Shown piece by piece: positions 9,328 through 18,013 of a stretch of 36,199 nucleotides of DNA. Position 1 is the stretch's first letter. Each line of letters opens with the position of its first letter. Source of the DNA: Microcaldota archaeon (GTDB lineage: Archaea > Micrarchaeota > Micrarchaeia > Micrarchaeales > CABMGC01); contig DAHXNY010000009.1 of assembly GCA_027365175.1 (NCBI GenBank), positions 1 to 36,199 on the forward strand. The letters are read 5' to 3'. Made by a program: the position numbers and the translations under genes. Below the pieces are notes generated by a model. That model did no database searches, was not told where the DNA came from, and saw only the letters and a program-made list of their open reading frames with translations.

Positions 9328-10062
9328 ATGGTTGAGATAAAACTATTCAAGGACTACAATATTTCAGGCTATACTGTCATCGAGGGCTTCCCGAGTGCAG
9401 GTCTCGTAGGCCCGATGGCCGTCAGCTATATGATAGACAAACTAAAGCCAGAGTACATCGGATACATAACAAGCCAGAGGTTCCCTCCGATAGCGGCGAT
9501 ACACAATGCAATACCTATGCATCCTGCAAGGCTCTACAAATACGACAAGCTGAAGATAATACTGGTAATGGCAGAGTTTGTCATACCTGCCGATGCTGTC
9601 AGCGACGTTGCGATGGAGCTCATCTCATTCTGCAAGAAGAACAAGATAAACCAGATCTTCTCGATAAGCGGCATGGCTATGAAGAAGCCAAAGGACAATA
9701 TCTATTTAATAGGGCCGCAAGACATGCTGAAGAAAGCGGTTTCCAACAGCATAAAGCTGATAACCGAAGGGGCAGTGGCCGGAGTGAATGCCATACTGCT
9801 GATAAATGCGCAGCAGTACGGGATAAAGGCGGCAAACGTCCTAGTGGAGGTAGATCCGGCAATTACTGATCCGAAGTACGCCGAACTGGCAATAGAGGGC
9901 CTTCAGAAGCTAATATCCCTGGATATAGATCTGCAGGAGCTTGACAAGGAGGCAAAGATAGTAGAGGCTAAGATACGGGATATGCTGAAGAACGTAAAGG
10001 ACACGCACGAGCAGTATACCAGCACGGCAGAATCGACAAGTGGACCTTCAATGTACGCATGA
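9328..10062 (+). CDS. Proteasome assembly chaperone (PAC2) family protein
   Basis: 'VIEGFPSAGLVGPMAVSYMIDKLKPEYIGYI' and overall length typical of archaeal PAC2 proteins. Confidence 0.9.
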   Translation: MVEIKLFKDYNISGYTVIEGFPSAGLVGPMAVSYMIDKLKPEYIGYITSQRFPPIAAIHNAIPMHPARLYKYDKLKIILVMAEFVIPADAVSDVAMELISFCKKNKINQIFSISGMAMKKPKDNIYLIGPQDMLKKAVSNSIKLITEGAVAGVNAILLINAQQYGIKAANVLVEVDPAITDPKYAELAIEGLQKLISLDIDLQELDKEAKIVEAKIRDMLKNVKDTHEQYTSTAESTSGPSMYA

Positions 10063-10075
10063 TAATGCTTATGCT

Positions 10076-10180
10076 GCAGGGGTTGCAGAGTCTGGTTTGG
10101 CAAAGGAGCCACAGAAAAACGCGCAGGACTTAAGATCCTGTGGCCTAGCGCCTTCGTGAGTTCAAATCTCACCCCCTGCA
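10076..10180 (+). tRNA. tRNA-Leu(UAA) with an enlarged D-arm
   Basis: Acceptor GCAGGGG/CCCCTGC-A, anticodon arm CAGGA-CTTAAGA-TCCTG, long variable arm, T-arm GAGTTCAAATCTC. D-arm region ~20 nt longer than in tRNA-Leu(CAG) at 17743. Confidence 0.85.
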
Positions 10181-10183
10181 CAT
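10129..10183 (+). repeat. 55-bp direct repeat, left copy (att-like), within tRNA-Leu(UAA)
   Basis: CTTAAGATCCTGTGGCCTAGCGCCTTCGTGAGTTCAAATCTCACCCCCTGCACAT, identical to 11655-11709. Confidence 0.97.
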
Positions 10184-10213
10184 GCTTCAGACTCTGTTTC
10201 ATGAAAAGTTTTA

Positions 10214-10232
10214 AATAAACATATTGTTTATT
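10214..10232. promoter_or_regulatory. Palindromic candidate operator of the abiE operon
   Basis: AATAAACA-TAT-TGTTTATT, between/overlapping a TATA-like 'TTTTAAATAA' and the ATG at 10241. Confidence 0.6.
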
Positions 10233-10240
10233 ATTGATAT

Positions 10241-10846
10241 ATGGTAACTCTGACAAAAAAGGTTACAGAAGCCATTCAGAATTCGCCTTCAGGCATAGCT
10301 ACACTGGAAACGCTGGAAAGCCTCAAGCTCTCCGATGACTTTACCATGAAGACGACATTGAGTAGGCTTGCTATATCAAATAGAATCATCCGCCTTAAGC
10401 GCGGAGTATATTCTACAAATCCGATGGCAGATGCCCTTGTAGCGGCACAGTACACATTCAATGGCTATATTGGATTCACCAGCGCATTATATGTGCATAG
10501 GCTAATCTCTGAAATGCCATTCGTTGTGACGGTCGTAACCACTAACAAATCCGACTTGAAGGTTTTTGGGCCATACGAATTCAGAGCCGTAGCCTTGAAC
10601 GGCAAGGCCATAGGCTTCGAGAATATCGGCAACGTAACCGTCTCAACTAAGGCAAAGACCCTATTTGATTGCCTGTATCTCGAAAGATACTCGATAGAAC
10701 GTGACAAGCTCATTGAATCATACAAAAACACTTCATTAGACTCCAAAGAAGTACAAGAGTTTGGTTCATACGTAAAACGCTTTATTCCAAACAAGAAGCG
10801 AAGCAACTTCGATAAGACTATAAGGAAAATAATGGGCAAGATTTAA
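10241..10846 (+). CDS. AbiEi-like antitoxin / winged-helix regulator
   Basis: N-terminal wHTH-like region, 'RLKRGVYSTNP', 'GYIGFTSALYVHRL'; translationally coupled (TAATG) to an AbiEii-like gene. Confidence 0.8.
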   Translation: MVTLTKKVTEAIQNSPSGIATLETLESLKLSDDFTMKTTLSRLAISNRIIRLKRGVYSTNPMADALVAAQYTFNGYIGFTSALYVHRLISEMPFVVTVVTTNKSDLKVFGPYEFRAVALNGKAIGFENIGNVTVSTKAKTLFDCLYLERYSIERDKLIESYKNTSLDSKEVQEFGSYVKRFIPNKKRSNFDKTIRKIMGKI

Positions 10847-11640
10847 TGGAACTGGATTTAGAGATATGTAGGACAATCGCTATCCGCTACGGGCTTCCTC
10901 TGCAATTTGTATTCAAAGAGTTTCATCTGATGAACGTGATAGCGCATACATCCACATTTGTTTCCAAGCATCCTGACTCGCTGGTATTCAAAGGTGGCAC
11001 TGCACTTAACAAAGTGTATTTGCAGAAGACACAAAGGTTCTCTGAGGATGCAGATTTTGACCTGGTCATGGAAAACTCGCGAATGCACCTGTTAAAATTT
11101 AGCAGGGAACTTGCAGACTCATTGGAAGAATACAGGATTGAAGAATTCCGTAAGGTCCATTCAACTCTGCAATTTTATTGCACGTACACTACGCCTCTCG
11201 GAGGTGCAGATCATGTCAGAATAGACATTGCACCCAAAAAACTTCTCACCGCAAAACCACTAGCGCGGCTTCAGATAACCTCTACATTTACCCATTCATC
11301 TGTAACTGGGATCAGCATGTATTCCATAGAAGACCTTACTGCACGCAAGATGAATGCTCTTGCAAGCCGTTCAGAGGGCAAAGACATGTACGACGTGCAT
11401 GCGGCTTTGCCCATGTGCTCTAAAAAGGTTCTTAAGAAAGCCATCATATCGATGCTCGAATCCGAGGGTGCAAAAGAAGGTGCTGATGAATTTGTTTACA
11501 GGGCAATCAATAACGTCAAGAAAAGCGATATTAAAAAACTGCGCAACCTAACAAATCCGTTTATACCTGCGATGTACAGGCCGAAAAGCTGGGAAGAGCT
11601 AAAGAACGATATGCTTATGCAGTTGGATACCTTGAGATAA
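10846..11640 (+). CDS. AbiEii-type nucleotidyltransferase toxin
   Basis: 'LVFKGGTALNKVYL...RFSEDADFDLV' (GGTxLxK / SxDxD nucleotidyltransferase signature), 'GKDMYDVHAAL'. Confidence 0.9.
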   Translation: MELDLEICRTIAIRYGLPLQFVFKEFHLMNVIAHTSTFVSKHPDSLVFKGGTALNKVYLQKTQRFSEDADFDLVMENSRMHLLKFSRELADSLEEYRIEEFRKVHSTLQFYCTYTTPLGGADHVRIDIAPKKLLTAKPLARLQITSTFTHSSVTGISMYSIEDLTARKMNALASRSEGKDMYDVHAALPMCSKKVLKKAIISMLESEGAKEGADEFVYRAINNVKKSDIKKLRNLTNPFIPAMYRPKSWEELKNDMLMQLDTLR

Positions 11641-11654
11641 TCATAGGCAATCGG

Positions 11655-11709
11655 CTTAAGATCCTGTGGCCTAGCGCCTTCGTGAGTTCAAATCTCACCC
11701 CCTGCACAT
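11655..11709 (+). repeat. 55-bp direct repeat, right copy: displaced 3' fragment of tRNA-Leu
   Basis: Identical to 10129-10183; upstream 'caatcgg' cannot form the anticodon stem, so it is a non-functional fragment. Confidence 0.97.
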
Positions 11710-11789
11710 CTAATCTATGGAGACAAATCAGAGTTCGAAAGTCAAGGAAACAAATCTTCAGAAAGAAAGATTTCAGCAGACCATCCGGA

Positions 11790-12710
11790 TCAGTGCATGT
11801 TCTGCAGTCTCTTTATCCTCTCCTCTATGGGCGGGTGCGTCGAAAAGAGACCGGTAACAGACTGCATAGTTATCGGATTTGAGAAGTAGAGATATGTCGT
11901 TACGGGATTTGCATAATTCCCACTTTGCTTCGCAGCAGCTGCTTTCTGCGGATTCTGTGAAAAGTCCTTTATCTTGCCAAGGGCGCTTGCCAGAGAGGCA
12001 GGATCCCTTATCATTCTTGCCCCGTTTGCATCCGCCATATACTCCCTTCTTCTAGATATGGCAAGCCTGAGGAGCATTGCAACCAGCGGGGCCAGTATCG
12101 CCAACGCGAGCTCTATGATCAATACAAGCCCGCCGTTGTTCCTGTTGCCTCCTATGCCTCCAAAGAAGAAAGAGTATCTGAAGAAAGCTGCAATTATTCC
12201 TATCACTCCTCCAAAGACAATCGCAAGCATCATGAACTGTATGTCGTTGTTGTATATGTGCGATATCTCATGGGAGAGAACGCCTTCAAGCTCCTGCCTG
12301 TTCATCATAGAGAGAAGGCCCGTCGTAACTGCTATAGAGGCATTGTTCCTGTTCCTTCCAGTTGCAAAAGCATTAGGGTCCTTTGTGTCTATGACGTACA
12401 CTTTCGGCATCTTTATCTGCCCTGCTGCCGCGAGTCCACCTATTATATCATAAAGCATAGGATAGTCCTTCTGGCTTGCGGGCTTAGCCCTTGATAACTT
12501 AAGCACGGTGCTTGCCCCGTAGAAGTATGAAAAGAGCGCATACGCTACTATTATTATGCCTCCCACAATGAGTCCGAACAAGCCTCCTCCGAGCAGCCAC
12601 ACTACCAAGTATACTACTGCAAAGAAGAAGAGAGAGAAGAGCATCATGAGTATTATCGACTTTAGCCTGTTTCTTGCTATCTCGTCAAAGAAGCTTGCCA
12701 CTCCAATCAC
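11790..12710 (-). CDS. htpX: HtpX family M48 zinc metalloprotease
   Basis: 'LEGVLSHEISHIYNNDI' (HExxH), N-terminal TM helices, 'SRRREYMADANGARM'. Confidence 0.96.
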   Translation of the reverse strand: MIGVASFFDEIARNRLKSIILMMLFSLFFFAVVYLVVWLLGGGLFGLIVGGIIIVAYALFSYFYGASTVLKLSRAKPASQKDYPMLYDIIGGLAAAGQIKMPKVYVIDTKDPNAFATGRNRNNASIAVTTGLLSMMNRQELEGVLSHEISHIYNNDIQFMMLAIVFGGVIGIIAAFFRYSFFFGGIGGNRNNGGLVLIIELALAILAPLVAMLLRLAISRRREYMADANGARMIRDPASLASALGKIKDFSQNPQKAAAAKQSGNYANPVTTYLYFSNPITMQSVTGLFSTHPPIEERIKRLQNMH

Positions 12711-12718
12711 CAGTTAAA

Positions 12719-13363
12719 CTATTTGCTGTCGGGCTTCTTCCCTGCCTTTGGCTGCTGCCCTCCCTGCTGAGGCGGTGCAGCAGGCTGCCGAGGAGCCTGC
12801 TGGTTGAGGTCGCTGAAGTCTACCTTGACGACAGCCTTTTCCTCATCAGGTGCCTGGAAGAAGTCAGCCTTCTTGAAGTTAAATGTAGACGCAATCCATA
12901 CGTTGGGCACGGTCTGCGTTGCATTGTTGTAATCAAGAACATAATCGTTATACGAAGTCCTTACAAATGCTATCCTGTCCTCTGTAGCCGCGAGCTCCTG
13001 CTGCAGCTGCTGGAAGTTCTGCGATGCCTTAAGGTCAGGATAGTTCTCAGCGACAGCGAATATTGATTTCAGAGCCTGGCTCAATTGGTTGTTAGCAGTG
13101 GCTTTGTCCTGCACAGATCCTGACAAAAGTGACGTCCTGAGCTTTGTAACATCTGTCAACACGCCGCGCTCATACTTTGCATAGCCCTTTACAGTGTCTA
13201 TCAGGTTTGGTATCAGGTCATACCTTCTCTTGAGCTGGACGTCTATCTGCGCCCATGCATCTTGTACTCTATTCCTCTTCACTACAAGGCCGTTGTACAT
13301 GGCTCCTATGGCTATAAGGACCAAAAGAACAACTATACCTCCTATTATTTCAAGCAATACCAT
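12719..13363 (-). CDS. lemA: LemA family protein
   Basis: 'YNGLVVKRNRVQDAWAQIDVQLKRRYDLIPNLIDTVKGYAKYE', adjacent to HtpX as commonly seen. Confidence 0.96.
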   Translation of the reverse strand: MVLLEIIGGIVVLLVLIAIGAMYNGLVVKRNRVQDAWAQIDVQLKRRYDLIPNLIDTVKGYAKYERGVLTDVTKLRTSLLSGSVQDKATANNQLSQALKSIFAVAENYPDLKASQNFQQLQQELAATEDRIAFVRTSYNDYVLDYNNATQTVPNVWIASTFNFKKADFFQAPDEEKAVVKVDFSDLNQQAPRQPAAPPQQGGQQPKAGKKPDSK

Positions 13364-13457
13364 GATCTCACAGCAGGAAGCGTCTCTGACCGATTTTTTT
13401 AAATAAGCTTCCGATACTATTATGAATAATAAGTATATATACTTATCTTCACGTTAT

Positions 13458-13529
13458 GCCTCCGTAGCTCAGTGGTAGAGCGTCTGCATGGTAAGCAGAA
13501 GGCCGCGAGTCCAATTCTCGCCGGTGGCT
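13458..13529 (+). tRNA. tRNA-Thr(GGU)
   Basis: GCCTCCG/CGGTGGC acceptor (one T-T mismatch), anticodon arm TCTGC-ATGGTAA-GCAGA, T-arm GCGAG/CTCGC. Confidence 0.9.
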
Positions 13530-13533
13530 TTTC

Positions 13534-13818
13534 TTATTCCTTGTAACCTTCATACACTTCAGAGCGCTTCTGCTCCTTGTCATAAGTGTACACGTACCCA
13601 TTCTCCTCTCCATGGGCCTTCGCATGGCTGCCGTCGCAGAAAGGCTTGTTCCTTGATAATCCGCATGCGCAGATGTGAACCTCATACGTGAGCAGCTTCT
13701 CATCAGTTGTAAGGTTCTTGAATCCTGCAAGATCCCCAAGCTTTACTGCATAAGGATGATCCCTTTCGTGAACAATTATCCTCTTTCCCATGTTACCACA
13801 AAACCCAATGGCAGTCAA
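13534..13818 (-). CDS. CDGSH iron-sulfur domain protein
   Basis: 'CACGLSRNKPFCDGSH' motif. True start may be MGKRIIV (internal). Confidence 0.95.
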   Translation of the reverse strand: MTAIGFCGNMGKRIIVHERDHPYAVKLGDLAGFKNLTTDEKLLTYEVHICACGLSRNKPFCDGSHAKAHGEENGYVYTYDKEQKRSEVYEGYKE

Positions 13819-13869
13819 GATTAATGGGCAACCTGCTGATCGGTTAAATCCCTATCTGCCAGGAAAAAC

Positions 13870-15834
13870 TTACCAAACCCCTATGCGTTCCCTCGTTTCC
13901 TGTACACCGTCCTCCAGAGGAAAGGCCTTGTCAAAGGCAGGGTTGTTCTGTGATGGTATTATCGCCCTGTACTTAGACGGAGAGTGCGGATCGGTCATTA
14001 TGTACATCATGATCAATTCCTTGCTATCGACCGATCTCCATACCTGCGCATACGAGATAAAGAATCTTTGATTCTGATCTAATCCGTCAACTTCGACATC
14101 TCCTTCAGGATCCTTGCCAAGTCTCCTAATCAAAGCATCGTATGCGATGTTAACGCCGCCAAGGTCTGCAAGATTCTCCCCCATGGTGAGCTTGCCGTTT
14201 ATGAAGACTCCGGGCAGAATCTCTTTTGAAGAGTACTCTTTTCCCACAATCTCTGCAAGCTCATTGAATTTCTTCTCATCGTCATCTGTCCACCAGTCAC
14301 TAAGATTTCCATCAGCGTCATGCGACCTGCCATTGTTGTCGAAACCATGCGTAATCTCATGTCCTATCACCGCTCCTATGCCTCCATAATTGACTGCATA
14401 ATCCATATTCTTGTCGAAGAACGGCGGTTGCAGTATGCCTGCAGGGAAGACTACTCTGTTGTCAGAAGGGGAATTGTACGCGTTTACATCCTGGGGATGC
14501 ATCTGCCACTCCTCCTTGTCTACGGGAAGTCCTACGCGCCTAGTCTGCCTCAGGGTCTCATACGCCGATGCACGCATGACATTGCCTACATAATCATTAG
14601 GATCGGTTACAAGCCCGGCGTAGTCGCGGAACCTATCAGGATAACCGACCATTACCTTCATCTTGCTGAGCTTCTCTATCGCCTTAGCTTTTGTCTCGTC
14701 TCCCATCCATCCAAGGGCCATTATCCTCTCCTTGAGGACTTCTATAAGGTCTGAAACCAGCTCCTGGGTCTTCCTCTTAGATTCCTCGTCAAAGTGCTCC
14801 TTTACATATATGCTCCCGAGGGCTTCGCCTACGCATGCATTCGCCATCCTTACCGCACGCTTCCATCTGACACGCTGCTCCTTCTGGCCAAGAAGCTTCC
14901 TTCCGAACATGTCAAAATGCTCCTCATCAGCCTGCTTGTGAAGCATGTAAGCATACTCATTTATCACATTCCAGTACAAGTAAATCTTTATCCTGTCCAG
15001 GTTCTCATCAACTATCATCAAGTTGATAAAGTCGAGGAAGTCAGGCTGCCTGACTATTATGTAAGGGACATCGGGGACCTCCAATCTCTTCATATACTCT
15101 CTAAGCATGAGCTTTCCGTATCTCTTCTCAAGTTCCTCAGCCCTGACCTGATTATAGTTCTTCACATCGTCGATTACATCTTCGCTTGCCCAGCTTGCCT
15201 TCGCAATCTTGGTCTCTATATCAAGGACAGTATCTGCCCACTCTTTGGCTGTGCTCTCCTCCATGCCATAGAGAGTGAGCATTCTCTTCACATGCTCAAC
15301 GTAGTATCTGCGCACCTCAGCCATATCTTCCTTAAAATAGTAATCCCTGTCAGGCAGCGATAAGCCGCCCTGATTGATGTAAAATGCATATACTGAAGAG
15401 TTTTTGTCATCAGGCGCTATGAAGAACCCGAAGAAGGGATAAACCCCAAGCATATTGAGCTCAGGAATCGCACGCACAAGCTCCTCCCGTGAATTTATGT
15501 TGCTGACCAGGCTCCATGCCTTCTCAACAGGCTTGAATTTCAGCTCCTCTATCTTCTCCGTGTTCATGGCAGAAGAATAAATATCTCCAACAAGCTTGCC
15601 ATAAAATCCTGCATTCTTCTTTCCTGATGCACAGTCCTCTGCTATCTCATGAAGGTAATCCAGATTAAGTTCGCTCAACTCCATGAACGCACTTATCGAT
15701 GGCAGATCCGGAGGTATAGGGTGCGCATCTATCCATCTTCCAGCTGCAAACCTGTAAAAATCCTTTCTTGGATCTACAGATTTATCCATATAATCAAGAG
15801 AGAATCCTATATTCCTGTTTGTATTACCACTCAT
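13870..15834 (-). CDS. M13 family (neprilysin/PepO-like) metallopeptidase
   Basis: 'GAVIGHEITHGFDNNGR', 'ENLADLGGVNIAYDAL', 'VNAYNSPSDNRVVFPAGILQPPFF'. Confidence 0.96.
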   Translation of the reverse strand: MSGNTNRNIGFSLDYMDKSVDPRKDFYRFAAGRWIDAHPIPPDLPSISAFMELSELNLDYLHEIAEDCASGKKNAGFYGKLVGDIYSSAMNTEKIEELKFKPVEKAWSLVSNINSREELVRAIPELNMLGVYPFFGFFIAPDDKNSSVYAFYINQGGLSLPDRDYYFKEDMAEVRRYYVEHVKRMLTLYGMEESTAKEWADTVLDIETKIAKASWASEDVIDDVKNYNQVRAEELEKRYGKLMLREYMKRLEVPDVPYIIVRQPDFLDFINLMIVDENLDRIKIYLYWNVINEYAYMLHKQADEEHFDMFGRKLLGQKEQRVRWKRAVRMANACVGEALGSIYVKEHFDEESKRKTQELVSDLIEVLKERIMALGWMGDETKAKAIEKLSKMKVMVGYPDRFRDYAGLVTDPNDYVGNVMRASAYETLRQTRRVGLPVDKEEWQMHPQDVNAYNSPSDNRVVFPAGILQPPFFDKNMDYAVNYGGIGAVIGHEITHGFDNNGRSHDADGNLSDWWTDDDEKKFNELAEIVGKEYSSKEILPGVFINGKLTMGENLADLGGVNIAYDALIRRLGKDPEGDVEVDGLDQNQRFFISYAQVWRSVDSKELIMMYIMTDPHSPSKYRAIIPSQNNPAFDKAFPLEDGVQETRERIGVW

Positions 15835-15932
15835 TGTATCAAAAGATAACTAGCATGCTTAAAAATTATAATTGCATGCACGGTGATTTTTTAGTCCGGT
15901 AGAAGAATATGATGCGTGCAGCTTTGATAATA

Positions 15933-16003
15933 AGCCAGGAAAGGGAGTTGAACCCCTCTACTCCGCTCTGCAGGCGGACGCATAGCCGATCTGCCATCCT
16001 GGC
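15933..16003 (-). tRNA. tRNA-Cys(GCA)
   Basis: Minus strand GCCAGGA...TCCTGGC, anticodon arm TCCGC-CTGCAGA-GCGGA. Confidence 0.93.
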
Positions 16004-16086
16004 AACAGTAGCACAAGACTAAATTGTTAGAACTACATATTATAAAGGTAGATTGCTTAATAAGTTTGCCCTGACAGGGGCAAAGG

Positions 16087-17220
16087 GTGTTTGAAATGGC
16101 AATAGCATTCGAAACGATACCAAAAGAGCTTGTCTCGGAGTCATCCGTTTATGACTACAAGACGCCTCTTGTGAAGTTAATAGAGAAGATAAACGAGGAA
16201 GGAGCGGTTGTTGTAACGAGGAACAAGCGCTATTATGGAATAGTGGACAGGAAGGCGATAGGGAAGAAAAGGAATCTTACGGTGTCAGAGACGCTTCCTG
16301 TAGGGAAGCTTGCCGTCAAGACCGCTGTTGTGAATGCCGGTTCCAGCATAAGCAGCGTGATAAAGGAGTTCAACTCTTCTTCTACGAATGCACTCCCTTA
16401 TATGGAGAACAATAAGGTAAAGGGCATGCTGAAGAGGAATGGCATACTAAAGACAATGCTATCACTGCACATGCTTTCGGACAAGAAGGTATCGGAGGCG
16501 ATGAGCTTCCCAATACTTGTCATAGAGCAGGATGAGGATGTGGAGAGGGCAAAGGAGCTAATGGAGCAGTACAAGGTAAAGAAGCTGCCTGTTGCCTCTG
16601 CAAAAGGGGAGATATACGGCGTGCTAAGGTACAGCGACATACTGAAATTTGGGATGAAAGGGGCAAGCAGGAGCTCCAAGAGCAACAAAGGCACGGTATC
16701 GATGAGCGGCACAAAGGCCGAGGAGATAGCGACCCATGACTTCAGGACCGTAGACTCGGATTCAAATCTGGAAGGTGCAGTAAGGGATTTCATAAACAAC
16801 AAGAGCAGCACAATCATAGCTACAAGGAATGGCAAGCCCGTGGGCATATTGACAATAAGCAATATATTCGAGCTCGCATCAAAGGAGATAAGCACAACAG
16901 ATTACGACATAGTGCTGTCCGGCCTTGACGAATACACAAAGGAGTACGAGAGCGATCTGCTCAATGAGCTTAACAAGATGGCAGAGAAGATAGACAGGTT
17001 CAGCGGCATAAAGGTCAGCTACATACACCTTAATGTAAAAAGGATAAAGTCGAGGAACTACCAGCTCAAGGCGATGGTGGGTCTGACCAACAAGGGAGTG
17101 ACTACAATACATGTAGAGGACTTCAATCTGTACACCACCCTGCAGAAGCTCGAGAAGATAATGTACGACAAGATTAAGAACCAGAAGGAGCTCATAATAA
17201 CAAACAGGGAGAGAGATTGA
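16087..17220 (+). CDS. Multi-CBS-domain protein with C-terminal HPF/RaiA-like domain
   Basis: Repeated CBS signatures ('LPVASAKGEIYGVLRYSDILKF', 'IIATRNGKPVGILTISNIFEL'). C-terminus 'IKVSYIHLNVKRIKSRNYQLKAMVGLTNKGVTTIHVEDFNLYTTLQKLEKIMYDKI' resembles a hibernation-factor fold. Confidence 0.8.
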   Translation: MFEMAIAFETIPKELVSESSVYDYKTPLVKLIEKINEEGAVVVTRNKRYYGIVDRKAIGKKRNLTVSETLPVGKLAVKTAVVNAGSSISSVIKEFNSSSTNALPYMENNKVKGMLKRNGILKTMLSLHMLSDKKVSEAMSFPILVIEQDEDVERAKELMEQYKVKKLPVASAKGEIYGVLRYSDILKFGMKGASRSSKSNKGTVSMSGTKAEEIATHDFRTVDSDSNLEGAVRDFINNKSSTIIATRNGKPVGILTISNIFELASKEISTTDYDIVLSGLDEYTKEYESDLLNELNKMAEKIDRFSGIKVSYIHLNVKRIKSRNYQLKAMVGLTNKGVTTIHVEDFNLYTTLQKLEKIMYDKIKNQKELIITNRERD

Positions 17221-17231
17221 CTGGTGGGAGA

Positions 17232-17702
17232 ATGCGATCAAAGAACAGGAAGGGGCAGTCCAGTTTTGAGCTTCTGCTTACGCTTTCCTTCGGGCTTGCC
17301 ATATTGCTTCCTGTAGTCGTAATCGCATTCATACAGGTCTCAAACGCAAATACCTCTTTCGGTAGCGCAGAGTCGCAGCAGGCAGCCTCGAATCTTGCAA
17401 GCGTAGCCTCGATAGTAGGGAGCGAAGGCCCTCCTGCGAGAGTGATAACCAGCATAAACGTTCCTCCAGGAGTGAGTAACATATATATCGGTAATACTAC
17501 GGGAGGTGCAGGGAACCTGGTAATATTCGTAGTTGACTCGGCTGCAGGTCCAAGCTACATAACCGAATATGTGCCAGTAACAGTGAGCGGCAACCTCCAG
17601 GGAATAACGACTCCAGGCACGTATCTGATCAACGTAACTGCCCTCTCTTCATGCCCTAGCGACCCTACAACCAGATGTGTCTACATGCAGGCAGTAACAT
17701 AA
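17232..17702 (+). CDS. Pilin-like protein with class III (archaeal type IV pilin) signal peptide
   Basis: 'MRSKNRKGQSSFELLLTLSFGLAILLPVVVIAFIQ'; ATG at 17232 preceded by 'ggtgggag'; the TTG start at 17217 is less likely. Confidence 0.75.
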   Translation: MRSKNRKGQSSFELLLTLSFGLAILLPVVVIAFIQVSNANTSFGSAESQQAASNLASVASIVGSEGPPARVITSINVPPGVSNIYIGNTTGGAGNLVIFVVDSAAGPSYITEYVPVTVSGNLQGITTPGTYLINVTALSSCPSDPTTRCVYMQAVT

Positions 17703-17742
17703 CTCTTTTTAGTCTTTCCTTATTGATACTAATCTATCCTAT

Positions 17743-17827
17743 GCAGGGATAGCAAAGCTTGGTCAAATGCGGCAGGTTCAGGGCCTGCTCCCGTAGGGGT
17801 TCGAGAGTTCAAATCTCTCTCCCTGCA
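17743..17827 (+). tRNA. tRNA-Leu(CAG)
   Basis: GCAGGGA...TCCCTGC-A, D-stem GCA/TGC, anticodon arm GCAGG-TTCAGGG-CCTGC, long variable arm, T-stem GAGAG/CTCTC. Confidence 0.94.
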
Positions 17828-17893
17828 AATAAATTCATGGAGTCAAAGCTCTTCATAATTCAAAAACGTAGATAATCAAGACCTGATAATTCC

Positions 17894-18013
17894 CTAAGCC
17901 AGGAAGAAAGAGCAAGGCTGAACATCAAGAAATTATCTTTTTCGGTAGCTGAAGTCTGTCGGAAAACCGCCAGGTACTACCTGCATGCTTCTTCTTTCAG
18001 GATGCGTTTATAA
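17894..18013 (+). pseudogene. Possible transposase/integrase HTH-domain relic
   Basis: Short reading frame LSQEERARLNIKKLSFSVAEVCRKTARYYLHASS resembling N-terminal HTH of IS481/IS3-like transposases; no start, no body; immediately 3' of a tRNA. Confidence 0.3.

Larger units (their letters stand above)
10184..11654 (+). mobile_element. Integrase-less tRNA-integrated genomic mini-island carrying an AbiE-type TA pair
   Basis: Bounded by 55-bp perfect repeats of the tRNA-Leu 3' half; contents limited to the two AbiE-like ORFs. Confidence 0.8.

Noticed and set aside
11790-13363. LemA-HtpX gene pair as an unusual system
   Set aside because: A common and well-known gene neighbourhood.
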